Positions 38,414 to 51,220 of a DNA stretch of 64,000 bases are shown piece after piece. The notes under the pieces are model-generated. The model had not been told where the DNA came from and did no database searches. It saw only the letters and a program-made list of their open reading frames with translations. The stretch lies in the NCBI GenBank assembly GCA_963969595.1, contig OZ018410.1, forward strand, positions 33,050,913-33,114,912, written 5' to 3'. Origin of the DNA: Neckera pumila (Eukaryota > Streptophyta > Bryopsida > Hypnales > Neckeraceae). A program made the translations under genes and the position numbers. The first letter of the stretch is position 1, and the number at the start of each line of letters is the position of its first letter.

Positions 38414-39236
38414 TTAACCCCTGAAATTCCATGACTATGTTTTCACCGAAAACGCTCAAAAACTGCCATTTTCGGAACAGGTACCAAATTTTTGAATTTT
38501 TTTTTTGACACATGGAAGCATAGGTTTTTGTAGTATCTTATTTGAGAACATGTGATAAAAATTTCGGAAATTTCCACCGCATGGATTGCAAGATATTAGC
38601 ATTCCAAATCACTAAAATCATTTTTTTTTGGCCCGGCAAAAAACAGGGCAGTTGCACTTCACAATCTCACTTTTCTATGAAAAAATGTCCAAATTGGTGG
38701 TGCTGCTTTGGATTCTTTTTCCTCGACAAGTCGGCCACATGCTTGAAAATTTTCACATCATTTGGAATTGTACAACATATAAGAAAAAAACCCCAGTGAA
38801 TAGACAATAGAGAGAATGATTCAAAATATTAAATTCTCAAGATTTTAATTATAGACTTGAAGAATGCCAATCCCAATGGTTGCAATGTTGTAACAATCTA
38901 CGTCCTCATAACTTTTGACTCATTGATCAAAATAGAATGATTCAAAACTTTCCATGTGTATATAACTTTAGAAAACCAATTCCAAATTTTTGTTTTTGAA
39001 AAAAGTGATTCTTACTGATCTGCCCGGATTGCCCATTTACAAACAAAAATAACATATTAGGCCATAAGTTTTGATTCATATTTTTGAATGTCATGTAATT
39101 TAGTGAATATAAAGGATATTCTTTGTTCCCACCTTCTATTAAACTTTGGGCCAAAACTATGGAAATATCTAGTGACATGTACCTGCCTAAAACTTCTATG
39201 TAGCTAAAACATGCATGTTGGTTCTTTAGGGGTTAA
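38414..39236. mobile_element. TTAA-ended element (right arm)
   Basis: Begins TTAACCCCTGAAATTCCATG and ends GGTTCTTTAGGGGTTAA. At 823 bp it is the fuller partner of 14250-14907. The extra 165 bp (about 38900-39080) includes a stretch shared with the elements at 57983 and 61840 (the GGGCA and CATAACTTTTGACTCA words), so the longer form is ancestral. Confidence 0.7.
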
Positions 39237-40179
39237 ATAACGGTTATCAAGATGATCATCCATTTTCAACCATTTATTAAGCAAATTAGCCTATCTGCAA
39301 CAAAGAGAAGGTTAAAGGAAAAATTCCCCCATATAGAGGAATAGATTTCAGAAGGATTTTATAATTTTTAACATTTTTTTCTTCCAATGCAAAATTACCA
39401 TGAATACTTTTTGTGAAGGTTATGTTTGTCCGATTCTCGATATATAGGCAAACCTATTTTAAACCATAGTCTGGTTACAAAATTGATGTAAGTAATCATT
39501 GTGACTTTCAATGTACACCTTCCGGAAATTCCTGTTGGTCTTGCTTTACGTGAGCTGTTACCTACACTACAATTGATTGGAAATACACCAGTCTAACTTG
39601 CAAGAATAAGAGGTTAGTCAGAAATAGGTGATCTCCTTTACATAATTGAGTCTATGGGCGCATAGTTCAAACTCAAAATCTACCATTTTGTATCCTTCAT
39701 TTGGGAGGTAGTTATAAGAGATTTATTCTTTTATATAATATTTAAACCCGAGCTCAAACCATCTGTCAAATATATATTATCAAAAATTTTGTATATATTC
39801 TTTTATGGAAATTTCAAGTTTCAATGAATTTTTGGGTAATTGCAAGAATCACTTGTACCATTAGAAGAATTCTAGGGCCTCTGGAGGGCTGCTCCAAAGT
39901 GACCATCCAGTCTATTAAAATGCAGGTAGGTATCCTATGAAAATATTCAAAAATACATAGTCAGAGGATGTGAATTTTGCAAAACTAGGTAGTAAGCGCA
40001 GGCCTGTCGTCCAACTTCTACAATAAAAAAAAGCCAATACATGCTAACCATCATTTGTTCTTGGTTCACTATTGGATTACACTCCAGATTTCAAAAAAGA
40101 AAAAGGCCAATATTAAACAAGGTTTTTAATTAAAAATTAAAAACCAAATTATCCAATCAAGTCTAATTAAACAATTTTA

Positions 40180-41184
40180 AGTGGCTTTTGAGTTTGTGTG
40201 TTTCAAGATGAAAATACAAACCTCTTTATAGAATTGGGATAGTGGTAGGTAGAACAATGCATATGGGATATGTAAATTAGGATGAATAGGAGCTCCACCG
40301 CTCATAATTAAGTGAAAAAAATAAATTGTATTCAATAGAAGAATTTTGGGCTTCATCTAGGCATACTAAAATAACTTTATTGAAAAAACTTTGAACTAAG
40401 AAAAGTTGGATAATCAACCTAAGTTCATACCCAAAAATCCCTTTGAGATTTCAAGTCTCAAATCAGAAGTTATGAACAAAATTCAAACCGGATGTTTGAA
40501 GGAACATTTTCTTTGACATTTTCTTTGACATTTTCAAACATCCGGTTTGAATTTTGTCCATAACTTTTGATTGAAGAGTTGAAATCTCAAAAGGATTTTT
40601 GAATATGAAACTTAGCTTGCTTCTCCAATTTTTCTTAGTCCAAAGTTTTTTCAAAAAAGTTATTTTACTATGCTTAAATGAGGCCCAAACTTCTGCTTTT
40701 AGTACAATTTATATTTTTCACTTAACTTTGAGACATGGAGCTCCTACTCATCCTAATTTACATATCCCACATTAGGACAAAATTTCAGCCCTCCGAAAGG
40801 CCGCTAAGGAATTGATTTACACGACCCCTTTGGTGCAATTTCAGAATGAATAAAAAAATGTTTTTTCTTAAGAAAATACTTTTTTTTTTTTTTAATATTA
40901 AAAAAATTAAACTCTAACATGGAACTACTAGTGCCATGTCATCATGCAATTTTTAAATGTTAAAAAACAAATTTTGATTTTGATTTTTTTACATAATTGC
41001 ACCGAGCGGGTGCCAAACTCGCGGCCTTCTGGAGGGCTGAAATTTTTCTTAATGCATGCATTGTTCTACCTACCACTACCCCACTTCTATAAAGATGTTC
41101 TCCTTTCATCTTCAAACACTTCAAATGCCCACAAAATAAGTCTTTCACATTGGCATAAGAAAATTCTTGATGGGAAGCCACTTG
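40180..41184. repeat. long foldback element (right arm)
   Basis: Mirror of 12317-13312; the central palindrome around 40510 includes CAAACATCCGGTTTGAATTTT. Relative to the left copy it has a small tandem addition at the centre (ACATTTTCTTTG repeated, 40504-40528). Confidence 0.7.
40770..41054. mobile_element. MITE with CATTA-type TIRs (right arm)
   Basis: Mirror of 12444-12727, with ends CATTAGGACAAAATTTCAGC and the complement of CATTAAGAAAAATTTCAGCC. Confidence 0.75.
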
Positions 41185-42809
41185 ACTATTTTGGGGCGTT
41201 TGCATTTTTTTCTACAATCTGAATTGAGAAGGAAGATGCATCCAAATAGAAAATGTTTAATGATCAAGGTTATGGTGTTTTAATACATCTTAGCCCTGAT
41301 TATTAAACACTTCTGACTTGGATTTTCAACCCCTGACAAGCATCCAACATTGGGATTGAAGGTGAACGGGAACAACGGAAAAAAAATTAGTGAAGCAAAA
41401 CAAAAATATTGTTTACTGGGTCCTCGGAGGGCTATGGAGCGGCCCTCCAGAGGCCTTGGATTTTTTCTAATGCAATTTGTTGTATTTTTTATTTTTAGCA
41501 TTTTTATACTTTGTGTACTACGAGTCACTTTCAATACTATTGGGGGCATGGAATAGAAAATCTAAACGGTCAATTGGATTTCAACTTTATTATTTTGACC
41601 ATATATGATGTTCATCATTGGATGACAAGAATGGATGGAAATACTTAATTTGCAATAAAAATAATTTACATTGGCAAATTAAAGGCCCTCTAAGGTAGGA
41701 GGCTTGAAAACAATTTGGGCATTTTGAACCAAACATGATACAGAGGTACATTTTGCTTTCTTCAATTAATCAAGAATGTACAAACGGTGTACATTCTAGG
41801 AGGTGGTCGCTTTTAGAGCCCTATAGCATTTAACTTCAAAATTTCATAACTAATTCCACAAAGCTCCAAAAAATATGAAACAACTTGGACCACATGCCAT
41901 TTTGTCTTGTCTTTCAAGGAAAATTTATTGAAAAATATTTCAAGATGTTTTACCTCTCCAAAATTTAGTTTGAGCGCTAAAATGATTGCTTTATGGACCT
42001 CCTATCTTATAGGGCTCCACCAGTACTATTGACTCTTTTTGTATAGCCTAAAGTACTATTTTGAGCCATAAGGTGCAATTTACGCTAGAAAATGAAACTT
42101 CTACATTTCTATTTTTTAAAGTTAGAAAATGAATCTCAAATACTTATTTTAGAAGTGGCCATTGTTGCCAACTAAAAGCAAAGTAGGAAGATTTAAACTA
42201 GAATTAAAAAACTATTTTTAATTCATTATAAAGTCTACTTGAATATAGCACATTCAGCGCAACGCAAAACACACTTGGAAAAGGTTTTGAAAATACCTCT
42301 CCTAAGAAGGCGTATTTCTATTAGAAGAGAAAGCTTATCAAATCAAATGAAGTAACTCTTTAGAAAAGATGGTACTAGATAGTAGTAATAACCACCAAAA
42401 TTGTATGTTTGACATATATTCAAAATTCAATATCACCTATTGAATTAGTTTTGAAAAATTGAAATAATTCAAGTACGTTTTCTATTGCTAAAGGAAGCTT
42501 GCTTTCAAATTTTATATTCATGCAATCATCTTTGCAATACTTATGGCACAAAACAACTTCCACATTGATGTGTGACAAAAAATAGGGCAGGTGTTTTTTG
42601 CAGTCATCTTTTTGAGAAAAGATTGAAGAAGATTCATATCAAATACAAACATACCTCAAAATCCATAAATTTCAAAATTGTAGAAGTACGTTGTAATATA
42701 CAATAGTGTATTATAAAGAAAGTTTTCATGTTCTTTCTTTATTTAGAAATGTGGGTGGAGTAAAAACTATAGTACAAAAGCTTCCTTTCATTTTGATTCT
42801 TCAAAAGAA

Positions 42810-42838
42810 TACAAAATATATATATATATATATATATT
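42810..42838. repeat. AT dinucleotide microsatellite
   Basis: An (AT)n run longer than the corresponding run in the left arm (about 10668-10680), a small length difference between the arms. Confidence 0.7.
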
Positions 42839-42874
42839 TTGTATGTCAAATCAAGTTTAGAGGCACAAAGCTTA

Positions 42875-44917
42875 AATAATAGTGAGATGTACTATAATTG
42901 TATAGGTATACAAGGTTTTTTTTTAATAGACTACCTTGTATAAATAAATAAAAACAACTAAAAGGAATTGAATGTTACTCAATGATGTGGATATACCATT
43001 AGTAAAGTTGCACACAAAAAATTAGGTGAAGATTGTCTAGTTATTCTTTAATATGAAAAATGGTTGCTTGACCATTGAGAGGACTCTTTTCATCCTTGAC
43101 AATTGATATCCTTTCAAGGGTAATCCTCGGATGGACAATGGGTCTTAAATTTTAACCCCTAAAGTCCCAAGGCCATTTTTCTGTCAAAAAACACTCAAAA
43201 TTGCCATGCTAGCTGCATTCACCAAAGAACACAAAGAAAGACATCTTTTTAGAATCTAACCATAGGATCTTGTACTTCACTTGTCAAAGATCATGGGGTA
43301 AGAATTTCATGAAGTTTGACTGTATAGATTGGAAGATATTAGCATTCAAAGTTGAAAAAGAAAGTTTCTTTGAACATTGACTTGCAATTTTAGATGACTT
43401 TGACCGCCATTTGTGGAAATTTTTTGCACTACAGACTTTGAATTAAAAAAAATTTTATGTTGAAGATGTAAGTTGAAAGTCTACCAAAAAAATTGCAAAA
43501 AAAAATATTTGATTTTCATTCTTTAAAAAATTGTTAAGTAGAAATAAATCCAAGATTGAAAAAAACACTAAATCGTTAATAGCTCTTAGATGCGATTGAA
43601 ATACAATAATCCCAATGGTGAGATTGTTTTAGCAAGCAAAGACAACATTCTCAAAAAAGATAATTTGTAAATAATTGTGAAAATTGCATTCAGAAATGAA
43701 TCCTACAATTTATTTTTTCAAAAAGATGCTTAGATTGCCCGAAAAACAAGATTGTCCATAACTTGCTCATTATTAGTCCAAATAAAATGAATCAGAGCTT
43801 CACATGTAGATAAAAATATAAAGTTTTAGTGAAAAAAAAAAAAAAAAATTATTTTGACTTTTTGCAAAAAGTTTTGTGCTGCCCAACGAGTTCAGTTTGA
43901 GGCTTTTTGTGGTATAACTTTTGCTCCCGGGCACCAATTGAAATTAAAATTATGTTCCCACAAAGCTAATCAATTTATCTATCTTATGGAAAAGTTTCAA
44001 AAAATTTCACTAGAAATTGAGCCCGTAGGTACCTGCCCAAAATCTGATTTGTCCCCCGAGGGGACAATGGGACTTTAGGGGTTAAAAACGGAAAATTAAA
44101 TCAGGTGGATTCCTACAAAATGGTTTTGAGCTGGATATTTTGAGGTTCTGACACATATCTGGGTAGTTTCCTACAAAGTTGTTTTGGAATGGAGATTTTG
44201 AGTTTTTGAGATTTTGATGCATACCAATTGTGGACTTGTATTTGCTTCATGAAAATATGATTATTTTTTTAATTAGGGACATGTGTTGGACAATTTAATT
44301 GGTTTTGAAAATTAAGCAACTAAATAACAATTACTACAATATACTATGCAATTGTTAGGAATCTTTTGAAATTACTACAAAATTTCAATCAAAGAAGGAA
44401 TCAAAGCTTGTTGGCCCCATCCGAAAGGCCCTCCCCAAAGCATTTGTTACTTCTTTAGTGACAAGGGTTAATTAGGTATCTAAAATAATTCCAATACACT
44501 CCCACAATTGTCAAGTATCATATCATTCACTTGTTTTTTCATGCATAAATTCCATATGATTATGTGTTTTCCATTTTTGCTAGGCCAATCATAGCCCTAT
44601 GCTCAATCTAACCCTAGTATAGGAGGTGGGTTGCAAGAAAGTCAACCGATATTTGTAGCGTTTTCCACAATCCTCATTTTTTTTTCTAAAAGTATTATAC
44701 AATTAAAAAAAAATTGTAAAAAATATAAAAAATATGTTTCATGTATACATCTTTAAGAAAAAAGTACCCTATAAAGGAAAAGCATAGAAAATTTCTCTAA
44801 GTAGGAGAACTAGAAAATCTCATGAAAAGTGCAAAATGTCATGAAAAGAGGTATTTTCACATTTTAGTTTGTACAAAATAGGAAAAGAAATAAAAACAAA
44901 AAATAAAAAACTGAAAA
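42875..44917. other. 2.04-kb segment present only in the right arm
   Basis: Absent from the left arm, where the flanks meet at about 10629. It contains a TTAA-ended element (43152-44085) and, at 44740-44917, sequence of repeat family H in reverse. No gene is recognised; the 74-codon frame at 43854-44078 lies within the element and is not conserved in its relatives. Confidence 0.7.
43152..44085. mobile_element. TTAA-ended element inside right-only segment
   Basis: Begins TTAACCCCTAAAGTCCCAAG and ends ATGGGACTTTAGGGGTTAA, about 934 bp. Its interior differs from the 38414, 57983 and 61840 copies, although a motif (CTGTCAAAAAACACTCAAAA) recurs near 24850, so it is a second subfamily. Confidence 0.7.
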
Positions 44918-46636
44918 TTTGGTAGAATTTTATGATGAAAGAGATTTCACAGAAACAATGATCTAAAAACCATCTTAAATGTTCAAAAATGTGTGTGCAA
45001 AGGAGCCCTGTTAGCACGCATGTGGAAGACTTAAAATAAAATGTTTTTGAATTCCCTTTGATAGAAACATGACTTCTTAAGTATATAGAAATAGACCACA
45101 AAAATTTCAGCTCTAGATCATTAATTTTGGATGCTCCCCAGTACTAAAAATCCCTTAATTGCAAAGTGTGACAAATTAGCTATATTCAAAATTAATTAAA
45201 AAAATCTTAATCTAAATTTCGGAAAAATAAGAGTTCTCTTTACTATAAAGTTTGTCATCTTCAATAAAAACTTCAAGCACATCGGCTTCACCTTCCAAAA
45301 ACTATGGCTATCCACAACTTCGTCACTTCCATTGTGACGCCAAATAGTACTAGTCTTTTTTGCATTCACCCACGGGGAAAGAAAAATTGGGCTAATCTCA
45401 AGTAGCATTTGGGATGTTTTTTGAGTTTTACCAAGTATTTTCCTTTGATCCATAAACAACACCACAACACTTTATTTGTTGCATGCTTTTTGCATTTTTT
45501 GCTTTAGGGTGCATGGAATTCGGAGTGGATTACCTAGTCCTCTAATGTTTATGGTACTTTCATCAAAGTGCTGCATATATGCACCATTCTCCAAACATCA
45601 ATTAAATAAAAGCTTTTTCTAGGCACATATTGATACCCTTTATAAGCTGAAAAAGGCTTTTTGTGTGGAACTGCTCTTTATGACAATGTTTCCAAAAAAC
45701 ATGTAGATGATTAGAGTATATCCAAGCAGCAAAAAAATAGATTTTTTTTTAACTAGGCAATGAATGGGAGAATCCTTCTATGTAGGACAAAAGTGCAATT
45801 AAGGTAGCCGCATCCATAACCATCACTGTACCCATAACCATCACCTCTAAAATCTTAGAAAATCTATAGAAGTGAATAGATGTAATTCCAATGATGCACT
45901 ACATTTGAACATTTGATCCTAGTGTTGGTATTAGGTGCATTTGCACTTGGCTCTTTATAAATTCACAACTTATTCTCATAGTATCCAAATAATACATTTG
46001 AAAGTGCAAAGGCATTATTTTTCTCTTGCTAATAGGATCTTGTAATTTGCTAAATGTTTATTAATAGTAATCATGTTCAAAACCCTTAATTTGACGGTTA
46101 TGGGTGCTTCTACCTTATTCATCCTCGGAATTTTGTATAAAAAGGAAAGATCATAAACAGTAGTTTGACCTCCAGTGAGCACTTTTGTTTTTTTAAAGTA
46201 GATGATGTCATACCATACCAAAAAGAGTATGATTTCCACAATCACGAGCCCAGCGTTCAAGCGCTCATTCCCACATCAAACCGGATTTTCAAGTACCAAG
46301 TGTGATGTTTTCTCTAATTTTTACTCCAATTAGAAATTCTATAGATTTAGTCACCGGAGTTTTTTCCAATGTTTTCAAGAATTCAACAAGATTCTTTACC
46401 CAATTTCACCGGCTAACAATGAACTAACCGGCGGTTCTCCCCAAACATTGAGCTCAGATCATCAACGGTCAGTTCATTGGAATATCCCTTTATTTGTGTC
46501 AAAAAAATTAAAAAATTAAAAAAAAAAAAAAAGAATCCCTCGGAATTCCAACAAGATCAGCACGTCAAGCACCCGAGCTCCCAACTCGTTCAAACAGTCA
46601 ACACTCAACACAGAGCAGTCAGAGCACTGAAGCCGG

Positions 46637-47204
46637 AATGCCGGGCCCTGCACAGTGCCCGCCACCACTGCACTTTCAACCCAAATGTCAACGAGAATCC
46701 CTGAAATTCTTGCTTTCTTTTCCTTTTTCAACAGTCTCCCCAGAATCGAACGTCCCCGCGTTCGTTGGTAGAAAACCTCACAACTCCCAGTCTAGAGACG
46801 CGGTCCAATCCCTTCACCACTGGATTCCAAACTCCTCCGCCTACAAATACAGATCTCCGCAGTCCCAATTCCTCATCTCAGACAGCTCGAACTCTCTTCT
46901 TCGCAGAGCATCCAGTTCCATCAAACAAAGAGTCTGCAACCACAAGTGCAACCACAACCAGCTGCGAATCGATCGATAGTACATTCCATTTCCAACAGCC
47001 AAGTCGAAGTTTCGAATTTGCGGAGATCAATTGCAGCCAAATTAAAGACGCTCTCTGACCCTGTACGCTGCACGGAGTACGTTGCAGTCTCGATTAATTG
47101 TGGGTATCTAGAGCTCGCGGAATTCCTTTCGGGAGCTAGCAGAGCGTCGGACCTAGCCAGTGCTGATCGACAACTCTAAGGAGACTTGAAGATCAATTGA
47201 GAAG
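46637..47204 (+). promoter_or_regulatory. PAL 5' leader and proximal promoter (right copy)
   Basis: Same sequence as 8343-8910 in reverse. A TATA-like TACAAATA lies at 46842-46849 and a CCAAT box at about 46804. The assignment is positional. Confidence 0.35.
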
Positions 47205-49379
47205 ATGGCCGCTGTGGAAGACATCACGGCGTCGTCTCTCTTCATGAACCACGCCGAACCAGAAAACATGAAGAAAGCGGCGTCACCCTTGACCAATATT
47301 GGCTCCAGGCCAGTACTCTCCGCAGACCCTCTCAACTGGGCGAAGACGGCCGCCAAGTTGCAAGGGAACCATCTCGACGAGATCAAGCAGATGGTGGCGA
47401 CGTACTTCGAGTCCACCGAGGTGGCGATCGAGGGCGTGAATCTGAGCGTGGGCCAGGTGACGGCCATCGCTCGCCGACCCGAAGTGGCGATTGTCCTGGA
47501 CGCGGCCAATGCGAAGGCGCGGGTGGACGAGTCCTCCAACTGGGTGCTGAACAAGATCATGAGCGGAGGGGACATCTACGGAGTGACCACGGGCTTCGGC
47601 GCCACCTCGCACCGGCGTACGCAGCAAGGCGTGGAGCTGCAGCGCGAGCTCATCCGCTTCCTCAACGCCGGCGTGCTGGTGAAGGGCCACTCGTTGCCTG
47701 CGGAGACCACGCGCGCGGCCATGCTGGTGCGCACCAACACGTTGATGCAGGGCTACTCCGGGATCCGATGGGAGATCCTGGAAGCCATGGAGAAGCTGCT
47801 GAATGCCAACATCACGCCCAAGCTGCCGCTGCGGGGGACGGTGACGGCTTCCGGGGACTTGGTGCCGCTGTCGTACATTGCGGGGCTGCTCACGGGGCGA
47901 CCCAATTCCGTGGCAGTCACCGAAGACGGGCGGGAGGTTTCCGCTCTCGAAGGCTTGCGCATGGCGGGCGTGGAGAAGCCGTTCGAGCTGCAGCCCAAGG
48001 AAGGTTTGGCGCTCGTGAACGGGACCGCCGTGGGGTCGGCGCTCGCTTCCACCGTGTGCTTCGACGCCAACGTGCTGGCGCTTCTTGCCGAGGTGTTGTC
48101 GGCTCTCTTTTGTGAGGTGATGCAAGGGAAGCCGGAATTCGCAGACCCCTTGACGCACAAGCTCAAGCATCACCCGGGGCAGATGGAGGCGGCGGCCGTG
48201 ATGGAGTGGGTGTTGGCCGGGAGCGACTTCATGAAGGCCGCGGAGAAGCTGAACGAAACCGACCCCTTGAAGAAGCCCAAGCAGGATCGGTATGCGCTGC
48301 GCACTTCTCCCCAATGGCTGGGTCCCCAAATCGAGGTGATCCGCACCGCCACCCACGCCATCGAGCGCGAGATCAACTCCGTCAACGACAACCCCATCAT
48401 CGACGCCGCGCGAGGGATTGCGCTGCACGGGGGCAACTTCCAGGGCACCCCCATCGGCGTCTCCATGGACAACATGCGCCTGGCGGTGGCGGCCATCGGC
48501 AAGCTCATGTTTGCGCAATTCTCCGAGCTCGTGAACGACTACTACAACAACGGCTTGCCCTCCAACTTGAGCGGGGGACCCAACCCCAGCCTGGACTACG
48601 GCATGAAGGGCGCCGAGATCGCCATGGCTTCGTACCTCTCGGAGCTCAACTACCTCGCCAATCCCGTCACCACTCACGTCCAAAGCGCGGAGCAGCACAA
48701 CCAGGACGTGAACTCGCTGGGCTTGGTGTCCGCTCGCAAGACGGAGGAGGCCGTGGAGATTCTGAAGCTCATGAGCTCCACGTTCCTGGTGGGGCTGTGC
48801 CAAGCCATCGACCTGCGCCATGTGGAAGAGACCATGCAATCCGCCGTGAAGCAAGTGGTGCTGCAAGCGGCGAAGAAGACGCTCTTCGTGGGCCAAGACG
48901 GCGCCCTCCTTCCCTCGCGCTTCTGCGAGAAGGACCTTCTCCTCGTCGTGGAGCGCCAGCCCGTGTTCTCGTACATCGACGACGCGTCCTCGGAGTCGTA
49001 CCCGTTGATGGAGAAGCTGCGAGGAGTTCTCGTCAGCCACGCCCTCAAAGACGCCTCCCGCTCCGTGTTCCAGCAGATCCCCGTCTTCGAGGCCCAAGTG
49101 CAGGAGAGGTTGCGTGTTGTGGTGCCGTTGGTGCGGGAAGCGTACGACAACAAGGGCTTGTCGGCGGTGCCCAACAGGATTGAATCCTGCAGGACGTACC
49201 CGTTGTACCAATTCGTGAGGTCGGAGCTGGGCACGCAATTGTTGTCTGGATTGAGGACTGTGTCGCCCGGGACTGAAATCCAGAAAGTGTTTGAGGCGAT
49301 GTCGGAGGGGAAGCTCATTCAACCTCTTCTGCGGTGCGTGCAAGGATGGACTGGCGCTCCGGGCCCATTCCCCTTGTAA
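47205..49379 (+). CDS. PAL: phenylalanine ammonia-lyase (right copy)
   Basis: Second intact intronless PAL gene, 724 residues, with the same predicted protein as 6168-8342. It has the MIO triad Ala215-Ser216-Gly217, Tyr125 and the Phe152-Leu153 specificity pair. ATG at 47205 follows GAGAAG. Reading the other five frames through the gene gives the same products as in the left copy, so synonymous sites also appear unchanged. The 3' flank stays alike for roughly 600 bp and then diverges. It is divergent from the right CHS gene. Duplicated PAL would raise cinnamate supply without changing enzyme properties. Confidence 0.97.
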   Translation: MAAVEDITASSLFMNHAEPENMKKAASPLTNIGSRPVLSADPLNWAKTAAKLQGNHLDEIKQMVATYFESTEVAIEGVNLSVGQVTAIARRPEVAIVLDAANAKARVDESSNWVLNKIMSGGDIYGVTTGFGATSHRRTQQGVELQRELIRFLNAGVLVKGHSLPAETTRAAMLVRTNTLMQGYSGIRWEILEAMEKLLNANITPKLPLRGTVTASGDLVPLSYIAGLLTGRPNSVAVTEDGREVSALEGLRMAGVEKPFELQPKEGLALVNGTAVGSALASTVCFDANVLALLAEVLSALFCEVMQGKPEFADPLTHKLKHHPGQMEAAAVMEWVLAGSDFMKAAEKLNETDPLKKPKQDRYALRTSPQWLGPQIEVIRTATHAIEREINSVNDNPIIDAARGIALHGGNFQGTPIGVSMDNMRLAVAAIGKLMFAQFSELVNDYYNNGLPSNLSGGPNPSLDYGMKGAEIAMASYLSELNYLANPVTTHVQSAEQHNQDVNSLGLVSARKTEEAVEILKLMSSTFLVGLCQAIDLRHVEETMQSAVKQVVLQAAKKTLFVGQDGALLPSRFCEKDLLLVVERQPVFSYIDDASSESYPLMEKLRGVLVSHALKDASRSVFQQIPVFEAQVQERLRVVVPLVREAYDNKGLSAVPNRIESCRTYPLYQFVRSELGTQLLSGLRTVSPGTEIQKVFEAMSEGKLIQPLLRCVQGWTGAPGPFPL

Positions 49380-50069
49380 AACTAGATTCACCCGTTCTTT
49401 TAGAAATTTTTGTAGTATCATGTAGAGATTCTTTCACTCGGACTACTCAATTCGAAGTAGTCACACATTTTTCCAGTCACAAGTCGTGACTCGTGTACAT
49501 TTGATAAGCACTTGGTCCGCATTGGGCCGTGCTTGAGCATTGAGCATTTTATAACATTCTTTGGACATCCAGCGGACGTCCTACATTTTCAATCTATAGG
49601 TTTCATCGAGTGTCCCATCTTGCGTGCTTGGAAGTGGAATTCAAATATTGTAGCATGCATCTGGCAATCTGGCATTACACCAACCGAAGTAGTTCTCAGG
49701 AGTTGGTTGTTAAGACGTGCTTTGTCGTGATAACATTCCCTTTCCAGGATGAGACACGAGACAGTTGCTTCTTCAAATAGACCGACAGAAATGAGAAGCA
49801 TGCCAGAAGATAAATAGCCGAACTCAGGTCCGATGACTGAAAATTGAAGTGAGTTGGCATCTCTTTTCCCGCACATTCTCACGATTTCTTTCACCATTCG
49901 GCATCTCAACCGTCATGGAAAGAGCAGAATCGACATACTTAAGGCTTCTCACTACACAATTGCACAACTGATCAGGTGCAGTTGACGCTGAGATACGGTA
50001 CGTACTTTATGCGAATATCTAGTTTCAGTCAAACAGAAAGGGATTTGTTCAGCACAACGCCACAGAGCA

Positions 50070-50166
50070 ACAGAGCGTAACGAGTTGTAAACGAGGAGGA
50101 GCCTGTTGATTCTGATTGCACTGTACTGTACATGAAAGTTGTTTGTATGTCAGAATAATTAACAGA
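50070..50166 (-). repeat. arm-flanking repeat, copy 4 (PAL side, right arm)
   Basis: Reverse orientation relative to copy 1: AACGAGTTGTAAACGAGGAG, CATGAAAGTTGTTTGTATG and the closing AATTAACAGATT. It is more diverged than the other three copies. Confidence 0.75.
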
Positions 50167-50367
50167 TTCTCTAGTGTCATGCAATTGCCCATGAAAATTC
50201 GATGTTCCATTCCTCTCTATGTCACCAAATTTCTAGAATCACCCTCAGTATGATGCAAAGGCCCAAATATGACGTGCACAACGTCCTCGAGGCTTCGTAA
50301 CAACGGCATGACGGATCAGGTATCAGTGAATTTTTCATATTTCAGAACAGTACGTCAGTCATTAGAA

Positions 50368-50589
50368 CAGTAGAACCTGTCTTAGTGCATACTCTGTGAG
50401 TGAGAGAGATAGTACTTTGAATCCTTTATTGATGAACAGTGATTGGAGACCTTGTAGTTAAAAGCCATGTGGTTGGAGGCCCTGTAGTTAGAAGCCACGT
50501 TAGGCAGTGAATAGTACTGCACCTTTCCAAATGCATAAACCTCTCCTAGTGCATAATCCCCGCACTATGCACTAAGAGAGGCTCTACTG
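50368..50589. mobile_element. pogo/Tigger-like MITE, right arm only
   Basis: The ends CAGTAGAACCTGTCTTAGTG and, in reverse complement, CAGTAGAGCCTCTCTTAGTG are inverted repeats of about 24 bp around 222 bp. The left arm has an uninterrupted site at about 5190. CAGT-type ends next to TA are typical of pogo-group mariner elements, an inference from the ends only. No reading frame. Confidence 0.75.
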
Positions 50590-51220
50590 TATTGGGTTAA
50601 GACTTAAGACATGGTGATCAAATAACATGTTCCAGCTCTACTTTCACACAGCAAGGTATGTCACACGCAGTTTCGTTGACTTGAAAGCATGTTGTGAAAG
50701 CGTCAAAGGCGTCAAAGGGACAGACTAAGCAGTGGTTTCAAAATATAGAAAGTTAAATGAAGGCAATAGTAGCATGTTGGGAACCATCATTCAAAAGAAG
50801 AAATTTTTTATGTTCAATGAAATTGTGACGAAATTGTGACGTGTAGTAACAATAATGGAATTCTAAGATTGTCATATAAGGTTATTGACTTTTCAATCAA
50901 CAGAAATTTTACTTCCAAACTGGAATGAGGATTGAAATGAAAATTATACGAAAAGAGACATGCAAGTTCTACAATTGTTCTTGGCCGCTTTGTTGACCAA
51001 ATGAATGGGCTCAACAAAGAATACTTGGAATGAATGGGCTCAACAAGGAATATTATTACATGAAAGATTCACCCCAAATGATAAGGGAGAAGCAAGTCAC
51101 AGAGAGACCAAAGGTTGGATCGAAGAATGGCAGCCTACTTGAGCAAGTCTATCCTTTGTTTATCTTCGGATGTCTACCAGTAAGGATACGATAAATGAAG
51201 AAAAGTCACCTGATACAGCA

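Larger units (their letters stand above)
39859..41472. mobile_element. TIR transposon with nested insertions (right arm)
   Basis: Mirror of 12026-13628, with ends CATTAGAAGAATTCTAGGGC and the complement of CATTAGAAAAAATCCAAGG. It contains the right-arm foldback (40180-41184) and MITE (40770-41054). No transposase frame. Confidence 0.7.
49380..51220. other. intergenic DNA between PAL and AlaRS relic (right arm)
   Basis: No gene seen. It contains one arm-flanking repeat (50070-50166) and a MITE (50368-50589), with many small differences from the left counterpart 4529-6167. Confidence 0.5.

Noticed and set aside
6168..49379. Two arms as an assembly duplication of one locus
   Set aside because: The arms differ by several clean indels, transposon insertions and asymmetric AlaRS decay and are in inverted orientation around unique DNA, so a simple artefact is unlikely, though long reads should confirm.
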